A program made the translations under genes and the position numbers. 64,000 nucleotides of DNA from Apricaphanius iberus (Eukaryota > Chordata > Actinopteri > Cyprinodontiformes > Aphaniidae), in the NCBI GenBank assembly GCA_028564705.1, contig JAPXFQ010000256.1, positions 2,108,001-2,172,000 of the forward strand. The letters are read 5' to 3'. This document shows, piece after piece, positions 21,610 to 33,970 of the stretch. The notes beneath the pieces were generated by a model, which did no database searches, was not told the origin of the DNA, and was given only the letters and a program-made list of their open reading frames with translations. The first letter of the stretch is position 1, and each line of letters opens with the position of its first letter.

Positions 21610-24217
21610 CTGATTTTCATTCGATTACAAGTCCAAAATATATTCTCTATCTCAGTCTTTCAGCTAAACTTACCTAAACACTGATCAGGAACAAAATCAT
21701 TGCAAATAGGGTTTATTATAACCTATTTAGAACAAAATATACAGTGACATTTAAATGTACATAGATCTCTATAACTAATCAAATTGTTCAAGAAATAAAT
21801 TGCTATTGACATATTTTGTTGATTTAGGGGGGACCCAAATGCAGAGAACTATGCTTAAGATTTGAGTTTATTTAACAAAAGGTTTTTGACATCCAGGAGA
21901 TGATACCGAAGGAGTCAGCGGAGGACAAGGTGAACTGGAGGACCTAAATATAATGAGGAGTGGAAGAAGCAAGGAAAAAACAGAGGAGTTATTGGAGGAA
22001 AGCAGATGCAGGTGAGAGGGAGAGCAGGGGAAGATTGGAGATGACTTACAGCTGGGCAAGAGAAGAAAATGACAGGAAGGAAGGAAAAGAGAGAGCAAAC
22101 GTGTAAACAGAAGACTGGACAGAAATAATCCCAATTTAAGAAAGAACTAGCTCTAAAGTAGCTAAGGACGAAAGCAATAATATGATAAGAACAAAAGAAA
22201 CTAAAAGAAACTCAAGAAATAAAGTATTAATGAACAAGAGAGAAACAGAACAATAATTTGAGCAAGAAAACAATCTTAAAAAGAGAAATTAAATGAAGCA
22301 AAGCTAACATATGAGATAACAAAATGGACAATAAACGATCAACACAATTTTATGAAAATATAAGTGTCTACAGAAGCTAATACAGATAAGAAAGAATAAC
22401 TCAGATGTGACTGAAGACCTAAGTAATTAAATAAGGAATGACTAGAAAACAGGAAACTCAAAGTACAGTAATCTGATAGGGGAAAAATATAGCCGAACCT
22501 CAAATATAAAAACATCTAACGAACCTAACAGTTATATGTTTACATATACAGGTATAAAAGGGTTTGTTTACATATATAAAAATCACTGTACATTAGGACA
22601 AAATGGTAATGCTTGAATGCTAACATACAACTTAACCGTAGCCCTGAAAAAGTTGTCCTTTCACTCTTCATTTTGTTTTTCTCGATGTTGAGCAACAAGG
22701 ACTTGCTGGCATGTGCATGACTACATCTTTGCATGTGTTGGCTCATAACCAGAAACTCCATTCTGCCTTGACAATTTCAGACCCCCTTTAACTCTCAGAG
22801 GAGCCCATCTTCTCTATCACTAATACCAAACAGGCACTTTTCCAAAAACAGAGAACTACATTTTTCTTTTTTTTCCCTTGTCCCTTCTACCATCTCATGT
22901 ATTCTTTCTCTACTTTACGTGTGGAAGAGGGTCTCTGTTATAGGTTTCGTGGTTGGAAAAGTATGTTGATGCCAGCGCTAATTTCACACTAAATGAGCCT
23001 AGGAACTTTTTAAAGGAAAGGAGTTGGCGTAGAGAGATTTAGAAAATTTCTCATAATTCAAAAAGACATCCAGTCTGCAAAGCCAACGAACATGAGTGTG
23101 GTTTTCCCATGCTCCAAGTCTTAGAAGGAACAATGCTCTGGTCTCCATCACACACACAGGCATGCATGCTGTCTGAAGAAACACATGCAGAGATTTTAGC
23201 TTCAGAATGAACAAGTGATACTCATATCTCAAGTTCTACAATTCCTCCGTAGGTGCATTATGTTCTTCAGAGGGCTGGAGTGCAAAAGTCCCCTTAAATG
23301 GAGTAATTTTTGTCTCAGAGCCAGACAACTTGTGAAGTCTAACTGCTGTGCTATACAAATAACATTGCCTTGCCTTCTCTTTAAAAGCCTGGTTGAAATT
23401 GTATTCAGAGCTATAAAACTTGTATGTCAACGGAACCCGTAGAAATTATTTTCACTCTTTAATTGCAAGAACAAACTGATGTTGCATGTGGAAAGTTACC
23501 CGTCTCAGTGAAGTGAACAAAAAAAGAGACATTTAAAAAGAATGTGCTCTGACAGCCATAATAAGACCATAAACAGAGGGATTACCAGAGCCAATTAAGA
23601 CCAAACCTCAATCTCTGTATCCGCACATTCTCTAGCTGCTCTGTGGCAACCTGTGATTCACATGGGAAACATTTAATGCACAAATACATTTCGACGAGTG
23701 GTTTCCAATGTCTCTGATATGAACACAAAAAAGTTCATACTGGGCCAGAAAGATTGCTTTTTATATACTGGGTTGGAAAGATTTGCTTATTGGACTCAGC
23801 TAGTAGTTTTCGGTCTACAGCCTGGACATTTAGCAACTGAAACAGGCTTTATTGATTCTGTTTTTTACCCAAAAATTTTTTTTTATGAAATAAACCAAAC
23901 GTCTGAGGCCTTAATATAACAGAGTTTCATTGTGGTACTTTGTGCTTTTCAAATTCCCCGTCAGAATACTGTTTGAGATTTGCTGTTTGAGATCAGTCTG
24001 ATCTGCCGCTCCCACCTCCGCATCGGAGCAGAGAGGAGAGGAGGGGAGCGGAGTGGGGGTGCAGGAGGCATGTTTATAGAGAAACAAGCCCTTTTACCTT
24101 GTGGTCCAACATTAACTACAGGATAGAAGTTAGATTTTAGGACAAATTAATACTGTATAACCCCAACAGTTATATTTTAGCATATATGTCTATCCTAAAA
24201 GATGAAAGCTGTAAAAT
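21610..24217. other. Unassigned DNA with purine-rich block
   Basis: From about 21880 to 22480 the plus strand is strongly purine-rich (repeated GAAG, AGGA, AAGAAA words), giving pyrimidine-rich minus-strand frames such as 21868-22134 that are composition artefacts. A second GA-rich patch is at 24017-24070. No gene supported. Confidence 0.5.
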
Positions 24218-24283
24218 CCAATCCACCTTTATTTATATAGCACATTTATAAACAACACGGTTACCAAAGTGCTGCACAACATG
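24218..24283 (-). repeat. Retroposon 3' tail fragment
   Basis: CCACCTTTATTTATATAGCA followed by AAAGTGCTGCACAAC is the reverse complement of the AAGCRCTTT...CTATATAAATAAA tail found on many fish retroposons. A similar tail occurs at 30089-30151 and 36362-36430. Confidence 0.6.
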
Positions 24284-24744
24284 ACATATCAGAATAAAAT
24301 AAAAATGGCATGAATGTGTGCAGCTCCTTATAAATCAATGTATTCCAAAAACGGTTATTACATTTTTTTAAAGATAATTGTAATTTGGTCGTGTAGTTAC
24401 CAAAAACAAAACAAAAACTTAAAATGACTCTCTGTACCTTTTGCTAATAATCTCTTCAAATATATGTCATGGGGACATGCCAACAATGCACTCACCGCTT
24501 CTCTCTTTCTTAGTGACATATACCAAAACATTGTTGAAAATAAATAAAATAATACCCAATCACTGAAAAGTATTGCTGGTTTCCCATAAAAAGTGGGTCT
24601 AAAATACATGAGTCTGATGGGGCATATTGGACACCATGTTTCCTTCTACTTGAGCCTTAATTTTTGAACATGCGTTTACATCACTATCCCCTCGCCATCT
24701 ACAAGAAGTTTAAATGAAGAGCACCATGAACGCCGGCAGCTAAG

Positions 24745-24868
24745 TACGGAAGAGGATTAGGGCCACTGAAGAAAAAAAGAAATAGAATTCTGAGAAAAAA
24801 GTCAGAATTCTGAGATTAAACTCAGAATTCTATTTTTTTTTCTTCAGTGGTCCTAATCCTCTTCCGTA
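24745..24868. mobile_element. 124-bp hairpin MITE
   Basis: The element is nearly a complete palindrome: TACGGAAGAGGATTAGG at the left and CCTAATCCTCTTCCGTA at the right, with arms continuing about 50 bp through CCACTGAAGAAAAAAA to AGAATTCTGAG. Only one substitution and a small A-run length change separate the arms. The short centre holds another CAGAATTCTGAG. GCTAAG flanks both sides (24739-24744 and 24869-24874), a probable 6-bp duplication; a TA target is an alternative reading. No coding capacity. Confidence 0.85.
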
Positions 24869-26289
24869 GCTAAGTGTAGCTAATCAACGAGGGATATGGC
24901 AGGTCACACATATGTATCTCATGTCGTCGTAAATAAAATAAAACGAAGCCAAGTAGCAGTACATCGAGATCAAAGCCACTAGAAAACTAGTGATACGGTG
25001 TCAAACTACCCTGAAATTAGTCTTTTTTTTTCATTCAGGTCATTCTATGTAACAATACAGTTTATTCATTTTTTGAATTTTTTGTGTGTGAATAATATCA
25101 CTAACCTTTCCGTTGTCTGAATATATATGCAAATGAAATAGTCCAGTAACATCCCAGGAAGCCTGAATCATCATCTAAACATGGGCAATATAATACTTTT
25201 TTATATAAAGAAAAGATAAACCGAACAGAACAAATTTTAGCAATGCTAGCATCCAGAGTTGTGTACAAAATAGAAATGACTGCTACTACAACATGTAAGG
25301 CTTAGTCTACAAAATGCTGAAAACCTTCACAATTTATAAATGTTGTTTTACACATTTAACTCTTTGCTTGTTGTCAGTTATTGATCATAATCACTCCCAT
25401 GGATTTTTGGCTTTTATGGGCATTTGTTGGTAAGGTCGTCACTCAAAAACAGAAATACCACTTGTTTGCAAATGTTTTAGGTATTTACTGCCCTAGGGAT
25501 GTGCAAATCACCCAGTATTTATATTTGTATTTGTTGAAGGGGGGAAAGTAGTTGTGTTTATATTTGAGCAAGATTTAAAATAGGCATAAAATTATTTTTT
25601 CCCATGCTACACTTATAATATAATCCATTATATTTTGGTTGATGTTTTTTTCCATAAATTCAGCAATGAGCATGTAACAGGAATGTCTTTGAAAAGAGAC
25701 CAATAGGGGCAGAACAAGCTGTGAGGATGATTTTGGTGCTTGTGGAGGGTACCAGGAGAGGATGCTTAAGTGCATATGATTATGCATAACAGATGTTGAT
25801 AGATTTTTGATACCTTTGCCTCTTCTGATTTGACATTTGCACATACATATCACTTAGGTTTTATCTGCAGTACTGACTATAAAATGCACTCCACACAGAA
25901 CTTGAGCAAGTTTTTTTGGCAGGATGGCTGACCAACAGATGGTTCAGCAGGAGACACGCTCTTTTCTATTTTATATACTAAATCTATGTAGGGAGTTTAC
26001 GCTCAGTAAGTGATGGGAGCCTTGTTAACTGAACATTACTCTGTCAACAGCATAATGTCTAAATTACCAAGCAAACACAGCTACGTAACAGACTGAACAT
26101 GAGAGGACCATACTGCAGACGTTGCAGCGTAATAGAAGGCTATAAACTACCTGCAGAACCCTGTTAAGTTACAAGAATCTTTTCAACAAAAACAGTCATA
26201 TAGTTAAGATTTTTTGCTTCTTCATCCCTTCTCTGTTGCTGGGTGGAGCAGCTGTGTCAGTCACCTACCCTCCCATCCCCTACTCCTGA
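24869..26289. other. Unassigned AT-rich DNA
   Basis: No recognisable gene or repeat terminus; the minus-strand frame 25575-25853 (92 codons) has no motif I know. Confidence 0.45.
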
Positions 26290-26312
26290 ATGTATGTATT
26301 TATGTATGTATG

Positions 26313-26378
<66 letters not shown>

Positions 26379-26380
26379 TG

Positions 26381-26410
<30 letters not shown>
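26290..26410. repeat. (TATG)n tetranucleotide microsatellite
   Basis: About 120 bp of TATG units with a few TATT and TATA variants. It yields artefactual MYVCMYVC reading frames in all three plus frames. Confidence 0.97.
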
Positions 26411-26411
<1 letters not shown>

Positions 26412-28343
26412 GTCAGTCCCTCACTCATCCGGGGCCATGCACTGTGGTCTTTGGAAACGCAGTTTTTTGACTCCTGAATACCAATATTTCTTCAAATGAT
26501 AGAAATAAGTATTTGTAAAAAAAAAAAAATTATTTGCTCCATATATTTATCAGCTCGACCCCTATACTGCCCCTATCACTAGGGAAACTACACACAATCA
26601 CTTTAAACAATTTTTCATTTGATGAAAAACAGGATTGGACTACACATTAGATTCATAGGATACTGTGCTTCCATCCAAATGAATTGTGTGAACACAACCA
26701 CAGGTAGATTATAAGCACACGTCAAGCAGTTACATTACTTAAGTGATTGTTTGGAGAACCCATTTTTATTCCAATGGCCTGTTGTGAACTTTTTTATGTC
26801 AGCTATAAAAAATCAGAAAAAAGAACAGTGACACTGAAATATGTATAAATTACTGTAAGCCACTAAACTCAAGAGGCTTACTGTAGATCTCATTCATATT
26901 TCACGACTGCAGTCCTGCTGTCTTAATATTGCCTCTGTGAACGTTAAGTGTAAAACACTCAAATACAAGCTCTGTCCAGGAAGAACATTTTACCTGTGTT
27001 TAGGGCATAGTGTCAGAGTTGAATCTGAGGACCTTGTATCTGCCTTTCTGTCTCTGCCCGTGCTGCATAGAAAAACAGATATATAAATGTGTCTTTGTGT
27101 GAAGGTAGGATTTTGGTGTGGTGACCACAGTTGCTGCTGCAAACAGAGAACAGAAACAGGACACTTCCCAGCTGGATTTGAGCCCTAAACTGGAAACACA
27201 CTCTGAGCTGTTAGTATAAAACCTGGAAGCTAGGGAACTGCATAGGAGCCACCCTGTTCCTGTCCTCATCCTAAGGCATCCCCCCGGATCTTGGAGGAGG
27301 CAAACTCTACAGGAAAATAGGTATTCTGTGTAGGTCAGGATACAAACTGAAGAATGTTATCTATACTGTAAAGGCCACTGAAAAGATATTTGAAACAAAT
27401 ATAAGAAGCAAGGTTTCGCCGGCAAAGGACATTAGGCAACATAAGAGCTCAAATCCAGCTCTCTAAGGCCCAGGACCCCCTTAACCAGGTGATAGGCCCC
27501 GGGGGAGAGAGGCTCAGTAGCACCCCTCCCTATACATGTGTGTATTATATATACGGCTCCTATATGTGTGTATAGATCTATTTCATATTATCATAATATC
27601 TCTGGTACCATATGATAGATATAGTGTAACGATTGCATATATCTATATCAAATTGACAGCAATGATATGACCCACAGAAACTTCATTATCAAAAATAGGT
27701 ACCTTCTTTTGAACCTGAATTGAAGCTACAGGATGATTTTATGTCCCTACAGAGGCTTCTGGCTTTTCCTGATGCACTCAGACTTAGCCCAGACCTCTCC
27801 CGTTTAAAGCTGAGATTAATATAGAAGTTTGGGTGTTTTATTTCAGATGCACAAATAATCATGCCGTAATCTATCACTGTGCTAACTTTGCTCAAGAGTT
27901 AGCATATTATCATTCAGCAGCTCACAACAGAGGCTTAACTTACCTTCTCACTTGTAGCTGGACATTTATAAAACCTTTTAGTGATGCTGGCGTTTATGTG
28001 ACCAGGATAATCCGATATTGTTGCTCACCGTTTTCCTCTGCAGGTCCTAGCTAATGCTAAGGTTACTATGCACCGGAAGTACTACAGCCACCTGAAAAGT
28101 CAGAAAACATTAAATCATAGAGGTGTACAAGTACCAAATTAATTCCAGCTATCTAAAATTAGAATTTGTCCTAGTAAGAATACAGTTGGTCCTATGCACA
28201 ATGTTACTTCTGGATAGGAATAATGTATTCCTGATAGGAGCTGCTGCAAACGACACACGCATGAATGGGACATGTGGCGTCATTTGTCCTAGGATGGATT
28301 ACATCTTATAATTTTACATTTTTTTATTTTACATTTTGTAATT
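26411..28343. other. Unassigned DNA
   Basis: Includes an AT-rich patch at 27535-27660 with repeated TATATC/GATATA words, and a C-rich patch at 27470-27535 with GGCCCAGG and GGCCCCGGGGG words. Similar GGCCCC words recur at 28675-28712. No gene supported. Confidence 0.45.
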
Positions 28344-28462
28344 CCATCCATAGATTTTCTGAACCGCTTCTTCCTCAAGGGGTCGCAGGGGGGCTGGTGC
28401 CTATCTCCAGCTGTCAACGGGCGAGAGGTACATCCTGGACAGGTCGCCAGTCCATCACAGAT
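28344..28462 (-). mobile_element. 5'-truncated SINE (type B) with 11-bp duplication
   Basis: Reverse-oriented 3' part of the type B SINE: tail CCATCCATAG, then AAGGGGTCGCAGGGGGGCTG, CTGTCAACGGGCGAGAG and GGACAGGTCGCCAGTCCATC. The perfect direct repeat ATTTTGTAATT lies at 28333-28343 and 28463-28473. Truncation of the head with preserved tail is the usual outcome of incomplete target-primed reverse transcription. Confidence 0.88.
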
Positions 28463-28730
28463 ATTTTGTAATTTTATAATACTTTTTTTTTTTCAGTTAT
28501 CTGTAATGTTCAATTATTCTATGACAAATTCATTCATGGATGTCTGGAATGTTATTTTCTCCTTGGAAGAATTGATTTGTAGATATCTGGAACACATACC
28601 CAGTCTACCTATTAAATGGTAAATTGGCTTGCCATATTTTTAATTTTTTGGTTTGTTTTTTACCTGAAATAATAGGCCCCCTATGCTTCAAAGGCCCCTG
28701 GTGATCGCCCCGGTTGGTCCGTGCTACGGC

Positions 28731-29218
28731 CTAGTTCTCACAGCAGGAATTTTAAGCCAATTTTTGCCCCGATTCTGACACACCTGATTATCAGAACAGC
28801 TCTTAAGAGAAGCCTTACAGATGTTCCTGCCATATTTGGTGTTCACAGCGTTACAAACTTTGCTCTGACTGATCTCTGTTTCTATGCATATGTGGACTGC
28901 GGTCAAGTGAGCCGACACTTGTAAATAACAATAGATGCTCACATGGTGTGTCGCTCACTTTCTGATGGGCTATACGTCACATTCAACAGGCTGCATGCTT
29001 ATTTGTCGTTGCACCACACATGCTGCGGTATTGGGCCAAAACAAGCTCGGAGTGCTCCATATGTCTTTCCGAGCAGACCCAAGTGCTCTTCGCACACCAC
29101 ACATGGCTGGAATATCTGTTAGGATTATTTTAAGAGCCGTCCTGATAATCGGGGCATGTTAGAAGATGAGAACCGGGGCAAAAATCAGCCTAAAAATCAG
29201 GCTGTGTGAAACAGGCCT
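28731..29218. mobile_element. Short DNA element with ~50-bp inverted ends
   Basis: Left end GGCCTAGTTCTCACAGCAGG and the reverse complement of the right end, GGCCTGTTTCACACAGCCTG, align and continue through TTTTTGCCCCG ATTCT / TTTTTGCCCCGGTTCT. The interior of about 0.4 kb has no long frame. I could not find a clean target-site duplication, so the superfamily is undecided. Confidence 0.65.
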
Positions 29219-29279
29219 TAGGCTATTGTTACTGACAAAATCACCAGAGTATAAAATAGCATGTTTAAGGTCATGTTAC

Positions 29280-29530
29280 TGCCTCTTAATCAGATTTAAG
29301 TCTGGGCTTTGAATACTGTAGGCCAATTCAAAACCTTCTTTATACATTTTTCTTTACTAGTCAGAGTGGGACATGATACTTTGAATCATTGTACCCCTAA
29401 ATAAAACAAGAGTGCTTGACCTTATGATGATGAACTGATGGCCAGGCACTGTCCTATAGGATTTCCTGATCAAAAACAGAACTCATGGTTTGGGGCACAA
29501 CTTTTCTCCATGATGCCCCAAGCGCCCTTT
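29280..29530 (-). pseudogene. Probable Tc1-like relic
   Basis: Contains blocks in the order of a common fish Tc1-like element read backwards: GTCTGGGCTTTG near 29301, CAATTCAAAACCTTC near 29325, TTTGAATCATTGTACC near 29381 (minus-strand complement of the NDPKH region) and GAACTCATGGTTTGGGGCA near 29480. Badly decayed; identified by recalled consensus only. Confidence 0.4.
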
Positions 29531-29560
29531 AAAAAAATAGACTTGATTGAAGGAAAATAC

Positions 29561-29853
29561 GGGGCTGCACGGTGGCGCAGTGGTTAGCGCTGTTGCCTTG
29601 CAGCAAGAAGGTCGTGGGTTCGTATCCCGGTCCAGGGTCTTTCTGCATGGAGTTTGCATGTTCTCCCCGTGCATGCGTGGGTTCTCTCCGGGTACTCCGG
29701 CTTCCTCCCACAGTCCAAAAACATGCATGATAGGTGAATTGATCATTCTAAATTGTCCCTAGGAATGAATGTGAGTGTGAATGGTTGTCTGTCTCTCTGT
29801 GTTGGCCCTGCAACAGACTGGCGTCCTGTTGGATAAGCGGTTAAGAAGATGGA
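29561..29853 (+). mobile_element. tRNA-derived SINE (type B), full length with 13-bp duplication
   Basis: Best preserved copy in the window. Head GGGGCTGCACGGTGGCGCAG (A box GGTGGCGCAGTGG), B box GGGTTCGTATCCCGG, body TCCGGGTACTCCGGCTTCC and CACAGTCCAAAAACATGCAT, then GGATAAGCGGTTAAGAAGATGGA at the 3' end. The perfect direct repeat TGAAGGAAAATAC lies at 29548-29560 and 29854-29866. The frames 29483-29746 (-) and 29547-29762 (+) are repeat artefacts. Within this copy a ~60-bp segment before the tail is missing relative to the copy at 51.5 kb. Confidence 0.93.
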
Positions 29854-29866
29854 TGAAGGAAAATAC

Positions 29867-31566
29867 AGTCTTGATTTTGAGGTTAAATAAATCTGTGTTT
29901 ATTTTATTTGCTTGCAATAGTAGTTTCAGGTCTACTGAAAATTTCATTCATATAAAATTCTTAGCTTATTAGATGTTTTCTTAGCTTATTAGATGGTTTC
30001 TTTTAATTACATAAATTGTATTTTATAAATGTTTGTTTAAGATTTCTTTTAGGGATTCGATGTTTTAATTTTTCAATTTTTTCTAATCATGTAAAGCACC
30101 TTGAATAGCCTTGTGTTGAAAGTATGCTATACAAATAAAATCGCCTTGCCATGAAACTTTTTTTATTTAAGACAATTGAATAGTACATTTTTTCCTTATA
30201 TGTATAATTTTTAGCCGTTTTAATTTATTTTTACTAGTTTTTATTTCAAAAAAACATTTTTCAAGAAGTTAGCTTTTACTTCATGGTGTTTTCCCAATTA
30301 CATTTATTTTAAAAGGACATTTTTTAGTTGAATGAATACATGTGCCCATCAGAGTTCAGCCAGGTTCAAAGGTCAGAGGGTGGGACTTGACATTAGTTTT
30401 ATTCATAAATTTCACTGTTACATTATATGTTTGTTTTTTCTTTATTAATGTAGACATATTTCACAAGGTTTGGTTTATGTATTTATTTAATTTTGAGCAA
30501 TTTGGTGTTCCATGATGGAAAGCACCACATGCCACAATTCGATAAATCAAAACATCCCAAAATTGATATTTATACATGTGAAATTGTTAATAGGATTTAT
30601 CCAAATAAATATGCATTATTTTTTATTTTTAATTATTTTTATCAATATTTCACCTCATTGGTATGTGCTGAAGATATCAAATTATTTTTATCTGTTGACT
30701 TAGAAAATCCAATCCCTCAGAGTAGCTAACACTACTATAAAAAAGTAGTTTGCCCCTCTGAGCTGTTTTGATCTCATATTCCACCCCTAAGTAAAATTTG
30801 CCTACTATTAGTTTCCATTCATCTACAATGGTTTATGCTAAGCTAAAGAAAACATACTGCTGCCAGATCAGGGGAATTACTGTGCTGGTTACAAAATACT
30901 TTTTAATCACTTATCTAACTCTGAGGAATACGGTAAGACATTTTTACTTAGGGGTGGGATATTCCTTTAAAGCAGCACCTGAGTTATCCAGCCAGATATA
31001 AGGGTTTATTTAGTGAGAAACAGCTTCAAAATTAATTATTCCATCTATCCATTATACCAGCTGTCCTATGGTCTTTTTAATGTTTGTGTTTGATCAACAC
31101 ATCACAGCAGCAGCATCTTAGCAGCAACATTGCACCCCTTCAGATAAGAAAAAAGGCTACTTTGGCTTTGCATGGTCCCCTACTGATGACGTTGAAATAT
31201 TATGTTTTGATACTCTATTATTCCATTGATAGATATTGGTTGTTGCTATTCAGGATGATACACTAAGTTATGTTCTTGTAAGCTGTTTTAAAATCTTGCT
31301 ATATGTGCCCCTTTTTGAACCATGAGCACGTGCCCCTCTCAAGGTCTCAGCACGACCCTGCGTGGGACTCACACCATCCAAACAGTTCCACAGTTATTTC
31401 ATGGGTCCATCAAATACTTTCCCAAAAATCTTTGGTATCATTAGGATCTTCTTGAATTTGTTTAGATTGGGGAATGAGGAAGAGCTTTTTAGTCTTTAAA
31501 CTTACTTTCTCTAATATAAAAGGTAGTATTTAAGTATTATATTGACACTATAAGTATTTGACTCTA
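29867..31566. other. Unassigned AT-rich DNA
   Basis: Apart from the repeat tail at 30089-30151 I see only short chance frames. Direct repeat TTCTTAGCTTATTAGATG occurs twice in tandem near 29960-29996. Confidence 0.45.
30089..30151 (+). repeat. Retroposon 3' tail fragment
   Basis: ATGTAAAGCACCTTGAAT ... CTTGTGTTGAAAG ... GCTATACAAATAAAAT. The reverse complement of 36362-36430 is almost the same sequence over about 60 bp, with only a few differences. Confidence 0.75.
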
Positions 31567-31975
31567 CAGGTTTGGCTGTGATCACACACCTTGGACACAC
31601 CTTCTCATTCAATGCGTTTTCTTTATTTTCATGACTACATTGTAGATTCTCAATTAAGGGCATCAAAACTATGAATGAACACATGATGTATGGAATTACT
31701 GTTTGTACTTAAACAAAAAGGGTGAAATAATTGAATACATGTGTTATATTTTAGATTCTTCAAAGTAGCCATCCTTTGCTCTGATTACTGCTTTGCATTC
31801 TCTTGAGCTTCAAGACGTAGTCACCCCAAATGGTTTTCCAACAGTCTTGAAGGAGTTCCCAGAGATGCTTAGTACTGGTTGGCCCTTCTGCCTTCACTCT
31901 GCAGTCCAGCTCACCCCAAATCATCTCGATTGGGTTCAGGTCCTGAGACTTTGGAGGCCTGTATTTCAAAGTACC
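31567..31975 (-). pseudogene. Tc1-like transposase C-terminus and 3' UTR
   Basis: The minus-strand frame 31760-31969 reads QDLNPIEMIWGELDCRVK and continues through TSTKHLWELLQDCWK. This is the conserved end of Tc1-like transposases (SPDLNPIE.W, containing the last catalytic acid), with Pro replaced in the SPDLNP box. Left of the stop, 31567-31759 matches the element's 3' region (ACACCTTCTCATTCAATGCG, TTTTCTTTATTTTCATGACT, ATGAATGAACACATG). The N-terminal DNA-binding part and the first two catalytic acids are absent, so this is a truncated relic. Confidence 0.88.
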
Positions 31976-33789
31976 TTTTTGTTTTTAATCAAGTTATTAT
32001 TGTCTCTTTTTTATTTATGATTTGAAACTTGTAGGTGTCAAAAATCTTGTTTTTTTTTCACACGTTTTGTTGTATGCATTGATTTAAAATATTGTTTTAC
32101 TTTGTCCTCTGAGCATGCATATACTGTAAAAAATTAGATCTATCACTATTACAGCAATTCTGTGGAAAAGGCCATCATTACTGTGCTCGAAGTTTAAGCA
32201 TTCCTAAAAGAGAAACTGAGAAAACACTTATGTAGAAAAAAGAAGTAATTTTTTTGGGAACATTCACTGTGGCTCATCTGAGTTTAGCTTACTGCATGCA
32301 GACTCTAACAGCTGAGTCAGAGCATTCCAAGACAAACACAGGAAATTATTGAAAATCAGCTCCTGACATGAAATATCTGCTTCATTTATTTTGCATAGTT
32401 ATTTTCTTGTTATTTAAATCCCTTCTATGATACAGCTGATGTCTTCATATAAGCATAAACACATTGGATCAGCATGTCACATAAGACATTCTGTATAGGA
32501 TTAGGTCATATCTCTAGCTGTATTTACACCTTTTGACATGCATTTGTATCCAGACACCTGAGCCAAAAGCTTGTTCAAACATATTTACAACTGCAAGGCT
32601 ATTAATCTCGCATTGGATTAGACAGTAGTGAAACACTGAATGGTAAACATAAATTGATTTGATTGTAAAATTACTCTAACTTGAAGAATTCCTTTCTATT
32701 TAAATGCACGATTGATGGTGCTGATAAAAAGATTACATTGAATTTAGTAAAGCTACCACCTTCAACTAGGAAGCTAGTTTTTCTAGGTTTAATCAACACA
32801 ATTAATATGTTATAAAAAAACATTTGAAGCTAAGTACAGTTGACATAGTGTTTTGTCTTTTATGGCTTTCATTTACATAAATACTGGCTTTACATTTATG
32901 GAGGGGTATTATGCAAATATAACTTTTTTACATGTAGCATCCTGATAACATGTTATTTCCTTGTTTAAACATGCCTGAAGTGTTGCTTTGACTCATCACT
33001 TATGTTTGAATAATTTTTGTGTCTCTGCTGGTAGTTATTGGGGGTGCTGAAATGCCTACAAGTGACATTTATTTGCGGAGTCAGAAGACAGGTAGAAAGC
33101 GGCCCATCTCCTTGACAGCTGAAAGCTAGTACATGTGGCTCTGAAGCCCCGCCCCTCACGTGTAGCAGCACTGAAAAAAAGATTGGGATTGAAAAAATAT
33201 GAAACTGTGAAAATGTGATTGTAAGTTATTTGTTTTAATGCATTTATTTGAGTTTCATTAGAAAGAAATTTCACTTTCAATTTGTATTTCACTTTCAATA
33301 CAGAGATGTTTACTACATTTATTTCAGAATAAGAATTATGATTTTTAGTTACAATTATATTTTTCAATGCCAATTTTTATTTTTAGTGCCAATAATTCTT
33401 TTCAGTTTCATTCCAAGCTGATACCGTCCTGATCCCACAGTTTTTTTATATACAGGATTTTAAGAATAATTTAGGGTAAACTTTTTATTTGAGTGTGCAA
33501 GAGAATGGTACTGTGTGCCTGCAAAAAGCATAATACCCCCCCCCCCCCTTTAAAATAATGTCAGTTTCATTTTTATATACACAACCTTTTGGAATGAAGC
33601 TAGCGCTGGTCAGTAATCAATTTTGCTATAAAATAATGATAAAAGTGTTAAGCTTAACTTTCCTGGGTTGCTAGTTTCAGTACTCAGTCATATCTTGGTG
33701 AGTTTGTAGTCGTGCAACACTAATTCCACATTCAGATTATGGAATGAAAACATCTCTGTGAGATTTTCAAATGTTAGGTAACTGTTTTA
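31976..33789. other. Unassigned AT-rich DNA
   Basis: Includes a C13 run at 33536-33548. The minus-strand frame 33056-33373 (105 codons) has no known motif. Words like CACTTTCAATTTGTATTTCACTTTCAATA around 33269-33300 show a small direct duplication. Confidence 0.45.
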
Positions 33790-33970
33790 TAACCTAACCT
33801 TACTCTAAACGTACCCTTTATCTAACCTATCCATCTCTCTCCTTGACCTGTCTGTTCTGTTTCATAGTCTTCAACGCTTTGCTAGTTTGCTAACTTTCTC
33901 TAACAAACCTCTGAGGCCTTCAGTTGGATTTATATTGAGGTTCAATGACACACCAAACGACATTAGGGGA
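33790..33970 (-). pseudogene. Tc1-like element 5' end relic
   Basis: Reads as the same family as 8300-9020: CTAAACGTACCCTTTATCT, CCTTGACCTGTCTGTTCTG, and TCTAACAAACCTCTGAGGCC near 33898, then GGATTTATATTGAGGTTCAA. Only the 5' portion of the element is present. Confidence 0.6.

Noticed and set aside
26214..26499. Repetitive MYVC protein frames
   Set aside because: Direct translation of the TATG microsatellite.
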